Shown piece after piece: positions 7,683 through 9,804 of a stretch of DNA of 9,804 nt; the stretch's first letter is position 1, and each line of letters starts with the position of its first letter. The notes below the pieces were generated by a model. The model saw only the letters and a program-made list of their open reading frames with translations. It was not told the DNA's origin and searched no databases. The DNA lies in the NCBI GenBank assembly GCA_015486445.1, contig WFRT01000042.1, forward strand, positions 1-9,804. The letters run 5' to 3'. Position numbers and translations under genes: made by a program. Source of the DNA: Pseudomonadota bacterium. GTDB lineage: Bacteria > Desulfobacterota > Anaeroferrophillalia > Anaeroferrophillales > Tharpellaceae.

Positions 7683-8069
7683 TCACGCTTTCCTTACCCC
7701 GGCCAGGGATTCCCGCACCAGGGCCGCCAGGGCCTCGGTTTCCTCCCGCCGGCGGGAGACGATAAAACCGGAACTCAGCTTTTGACCCTCTTCTTTTTCC
7801 CAGCAGAGCCGGAGAATCCCGCCCGGCCCCGGAATCCAGCGGCCGGCATGGGATTTGCCGATCTCCACCCCGACGACCCGGGCGAAAGGAATCACCAGGG
7901 GGGTCCGGGTCAGGTAGCGGAGGAAGCAGAAGCCATCGTCCGTCAGCCAGTATTCGCCGTTGCCTCGGGCAAAAAAGCCTCCTCGGCGGTAGCGCTTCCA
8001 CCATTTACCGTCGATCACGGTGCCCAGGTAGTGCCCGGGAAAGGGAGGTTCCGCAGCGGCTGGATTCAT
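7683..8069 (-). CDS. Orphan 128-aa protein with a PH-like strand pattern
   Basis: I do not recognise this family. It has no signal peptide or membrane helix. After an Ala/Pro-rich start come YLGTVIDGKWWKRYRRGGFFARGN (14-37) and a run of alternating hydrophobic segments: YWLTDDGFCFLRYL (40-53), PLVIPFARVVGVEIGK (57-72), GILRLCWE (84-91) and SGFIVSRR (100-107). The chain ends in an amphipathic helix (109-124). Several beta-strands followed by one C-terminal helix, with the phrase 'pLviPf.rVvgVeig', is the pattern of bacterial PH-like or GRAM-like domains. I offer that as inference only. GGAGGG six bases before the ATG at 8069 supports the start. It sits upstream of the EFR1 gene on the same strand (78-base gap) and diverges from the exporter gene. 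Confidence 0.75.
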   Translation of the reverse strand: MNPAAAEPPFPGHYLGTVIDGKWWKRYRRGGFFARGNGEYWLTDDGFCFLRYLTRTPLVIPFARVVGVEIGKSHAGRWIPGPGGILRLCWEKEEGQKLSSGFIVSRRREETEALAALVRESLAGVRKA

Positions 8070-8156
8070 GGTTTTGCCCTCCGTCCGGTGGTCTCTTCAC
8101 CAGTTCACCACACATCGAAAGCGGGTAGGCCGCCCGCCGCCGGGTTCATTTCCGGC

Positions 8157-8185
8157 TTGACATTTGCCCAAGTCCCTTCTATCGG
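8157..8185 (+). promoter_or_regulatory. Predicted promoter of the LysE-type exporter gene
   Basis: A perfect TTGACA (8157-8162) is followed after 17 bases by TATCGG (8180-8185), which keeps only the TAT of the -10 consensus. Transcription would start near 8192, about 50 bases before the ATG. It lies in the 174-base gap between divergent genes. No comparable promoter was seen for the opposite strand. Confidence 0.42.
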
Positions 8186-8243
8186 GAAACGACAACCCCC
8201 GCAACCGCAGCCGGATTGCCGGCCGCACTGGTGATTTTCCCGG

Positions 8244-8900
8244 ATGATGCCCACCCTGACATCGATCCTGGTCCTGGCCGGAATTGCCGGGACCTCGTTT
8301 ACCCTGGCCCTGTCGGGCGCCCTGATGCCAGGGCCGCTGCTGACCATGACCGTGGCCGAAGCCGCCCGGCGCGGCACCCGGGCCGGGCCCCTGGTGATCA
8401 CCGGCCACGCCCTGCTCGAACTGCTGCTGGTCATAGCCGTCATCAAGGGACTGGGACCATACCTCAAACAACCGCCGGTGATCGGCACGATCTCGCTGGT
8501 CGGCGGCCTTCTGCTCCTGCTGATGGGGCTGGAAATGGTGCGCAAGGCCTCCGGCCTGAGCCTGCAGCACCAGACCCAGGCCCCGGCGGCCGGCGGCAAC
8601 CCGGTCCTTATGGGAATCATCGGCAGTCTCTCCAACCCTTACTGGATCATCTGGTGGGTCACCATCGGGCTGGGCTACCTGTCCACGGCCGGCCGCTTCG
8701 GCCCGGCCGGCATCGTCGCCTTTTTCCTCGGACACATCGCCGCCGATTACGGCTGGTACGGCCTGGTCTCCTACGGGGTCAGCCGGGGCCGGAGTCTGGC
8801 CTCCGACCGCGGCTACCAGTTTCTGATCCGCGCCTGCGGCCTTTTCCTGCTGGTCTTCGGCGCCTGGTTCCTGAGCACGGCCTGGAACTACCTGGCCTGA
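8244..8900 (+). CDS. LysE/RhtB-family amino-acid exporter (translocator)
   Basis: A 218-aa integral inner-membrane protein of the LysE/RhtB superfamily, whose members export amino acids or related small molecules using the proton motive force. The family hallmark is near the N-terminus: a membrane helix ending SGALMPGPLLTMTVAEAARRG (24-44), with the conserved PGP at 29-31 and the downstream GHALLELLL. About six hydrophobic segments can be seen: 7-28, 50-70, 79-98, 120-145, 153-176 and 194-214. A cytoplasmic loop at 100-118 is rich in Q, A and G, and NPYWIIWW (131-138) fits the second conserved half. The length is normal. An in-frame TGA at 8232 limits the start to ATG 8244 or ATG 8247. Neither has a clear Shine-Dalgarno sequence, so translation may be modest. 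The substrate cannot be inferred. Confidence 0.88.
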   Translation: MMPTLTSILVLAGIAGTSFTLALSGALMPGPLLTMTVAEAARRGTRAGPLVITGHALLELLLVIAVIKGLGPYLKQPPVIGTISLVGGLLLLLMGLEMVRKASGLSLQHQTQAPAAGGNPVLMGIIGSLSNPYWIIWWVTIGLGYLSTAGRFGPAGIVAFFLGHIAADYGWYGLVSYGVSRGRSLASDRGYQFLIRACGLFLLVFGAWFLSTAWNYLA

Positions 8901-9002
8901 AGCCGGCCCACCCGCCATCTACCCCTATACCGCCAAACCCACATCTTTTTCCATGATTTTTTACCGGAACTTTCCTCCGGGTCGGAAAGGGCCGCGGCCG
9001 GT
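8901..9002. other. Short gap between convergent genes
   Basis: This 102-base gap contains two short T-runs on the plus strand (8945-8950 and 8957-8962). It also has a six-base inverted repeat (CTTTCC ... GGAAAG) with an eight-base loop near 8968-8990. Neither forms a convincing terminator, and I see no gene. Confidence 0.4.
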
Positions 9003-9804
9003 CTACTGCCAGCCGGAGAGGAAATTGTAGGTCGTGGTCGCAAGCCCGCCGAAAGCGGGGCTGCGGCTTTTGAGAAATCGGCGGGCGATGGCGGGGTCCG
9101 GGGCCAGGGTCAGATCGACGACTTTGAGGATTTTTCCGGGCACAGACAACTCCCGAGAGGAAAGCTCGAGCAGGGACAAGGGCTGCGGGCTGACCAAAAG
9201 ATCGACTCCGTCGCGCCGCAACTTACGGATCTCCTCGCCGCGGCGGGAGACAAAGGCCTGGCCGCGGCGCGGCCGGGCCAGCGGGATCCGGGTCAGCAGC
9301 AGGGGGATGTAGCCGAAAACCATCAGGGCCGGCAGCAGGGGGCCGCAGTCCAGGTTCTGTAGCAGTTTGAAATCGATCTCCGGGGTCAGGTGCACGGTTC
9401 CGAAACCGGCTTCGGCATAAAAGGCCAGGGCGGCCGGGTTGGCCGCGTGGAGAAAGGGTCCGGTGGCCAGCCTAAGGTCGGCCGGCAAACCGCCGCCGGC
9501 ATCGCGAAACCACTTAAGCTGGCCCAGGTTGTTCAGGTGAAAGGTCCGAAACCCGGCCCCAAGCAGCCGCCGGACCAACTCGCCCGTCTGCTCTCTGCGG
9601 CCGGGATAGTCGAGCAGCGGCAGCGACCACTCGAGCCCCGGGAAACGGCGGAAAAGATCGCGCTCCCGGTTTGCGATCCGGGCCCGGACGGCTGGCGCCA
9701 GGTCGAGGGCCACGCGCCAGTTGGAGCGGGCCAGAAAGGGCCGGGCCGCCTCCCAGTCGGCCAGTTTGATGAGCCAGCCGCAGCCTTTCTCGCCAGCGCG
9801 AAAA
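9003..9804 (-). CDS. C-terminal part of a U32-family peptidase-like protein (5' truncated)
   Basis: The frame is open from the right edge to the TAG at 9005-9003 and gives 266 residues. A GTG at 9713 could be read as a start, but the frame continues upstream without a stop (KGCGWLIKLADWEAARPF...), so the real start lies outside the window. The visible part resembles the TIM-barrel core of the U32 collagenase-like family, which also includes rRNA-modification enzymes such as RlhA. The matching stretches are LLGAGFRTFHLNNLGQLKWF; LRLATGPFLHAANPAALAFY followed by AEAGFGTVHLTPEI, like the usual 'n.ana...l.e.G...v.ls.El'; and LMVFGYIPLLLTRIPLA followed by FVSRRGEEIRKLR, the 'v.G.lplm.tr...l.drrG' segment. 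It ends YNFLSGWQ. Membership is judged by eye. Protease, hydroxylase and other U32 roles cannot be told apart here. Confidence 0.7.
   Translation of the reverse strand, partial: FRAGEKGCGWLIKLADWEAARPFLARSNWRVALDLAPAVRARIANRERDLFRRFPGLEWSLPLLDYPGRREQTGELVRRLLGAGFRTFHLNNLGQLKWFRDAGGGLPADLRLATGPFLHAANPAALAFYAEAGFGTVHLTPEIDFKLLQNLDCGPLLPALMVFGYIPLLLTRIPLARPRRGQAFVSRRGEEIRKLRRDGVDLLVSPQPLSLLELSSRELSVPGKILKVVDLTLAPDPAIARRFLKSRSPAFGGLATTTYNFLSGWQ

Noticed and set aside
7021..8004. A 327-codon minus-strand ORF in another frame across the EFR1 and 128-aa genes.
   Set aside because: It is a Pro/Gly/Arg-rich out-of-frame translation of the two supported genes.
6696..8234. A 512-codon plus-strand ORF covering both the EFR1 and 128-aa genes.
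   Set aside because: The minus strand holds two complete Cys-motif clusters, a flavodoxin loop and good ribosome binding sites. This frame is Gly/Arg/Gln-rich without motifs.
8097..8918. A 273-codon minus-strand ORF opposite the exporter.
   Set aside because: It is Gly/Gln/Asp-rich, as expected from the antisense of membrane-helix codons; the exporter carries the LysE family signature.
9003..9713. A complete 236-aa gene starting at GTG 9713.
   Set aside because: The same frame is open without stops to the window edge and its extra residues look protein-like, so the gene is truncated and does not start there.

Overview
This GC-rich window appears to be ordinary chromosomal sequence from a deltaproteobacterium in the broad sense (Desulfuromonadota/Desulfobacterota-like). 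That placement rests mainly on the GroEL/GroES sequences, the CIRCE-controlled groESL operon, and the large secreted beta-helix/PKD protein. It is an inference from remembered family resemblance, not from a search. I see no tRNA, rRNA, CRISPR array, insertion sequence or phage gene.

Layout from left to right. (1) The last 42 codons of a plus-strand membrane protein run in from the left edge and stop at 129. (2) A minus-strand gene at 312-1985 encodes a membrane-anchored sensor. It has a periplasmic Cache-like domain between two membrane helices and a cytoplasmic AlbA_2 (Schlafen-type) nucleic-acid-binding domain; a recognisable sigma70-type promoter lies upstream. (3) The minus-strand groES-groEL operon (4215 down to 2202) has a good sigma70 promoter and a CIRCE operator at its head. 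It ends in a strong intrinsic terminator, and a second possible promoter lies between the two genes. (4) A plus-strand gene at 4631-6592 encodes a 653-aa exported protein: signal peptide, right-handed beta-helix with chlamydial-Pmp-like repeats, PKD domain, and a C-terminal module that looks internally duplicated. (5) A convergent terminator separates it from a minus-strand pair: a 128-aa orphan with a PH-like strand pattern (8069-7683), then an EFR1-type flavodoxin/2x[4Fe-4S] protein (7604-6723). (6) A plus-strand LysE/RhtB-type exporter gene (8244-8900) is divergent from that pair. (7) The C-terminal 266 residues of a U32-peptidase-like protein run off the right edge on the minus strand.

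Working together: groES and groEL form the general chaperonin, and the CIRCE site predicts repression by HrcA until heat or misfolding stress. The remaining genes look like separate transcription units with no shared pathway that I can demonstrate. The least conventional items are the Cache-TM-AlbA_2 fusion, which would couple an external ligand to a nucleic-acid-binding output at the membrane, and the duplicated C-terminal module of the beta-helix protein. I found no clear new multi-gene system.
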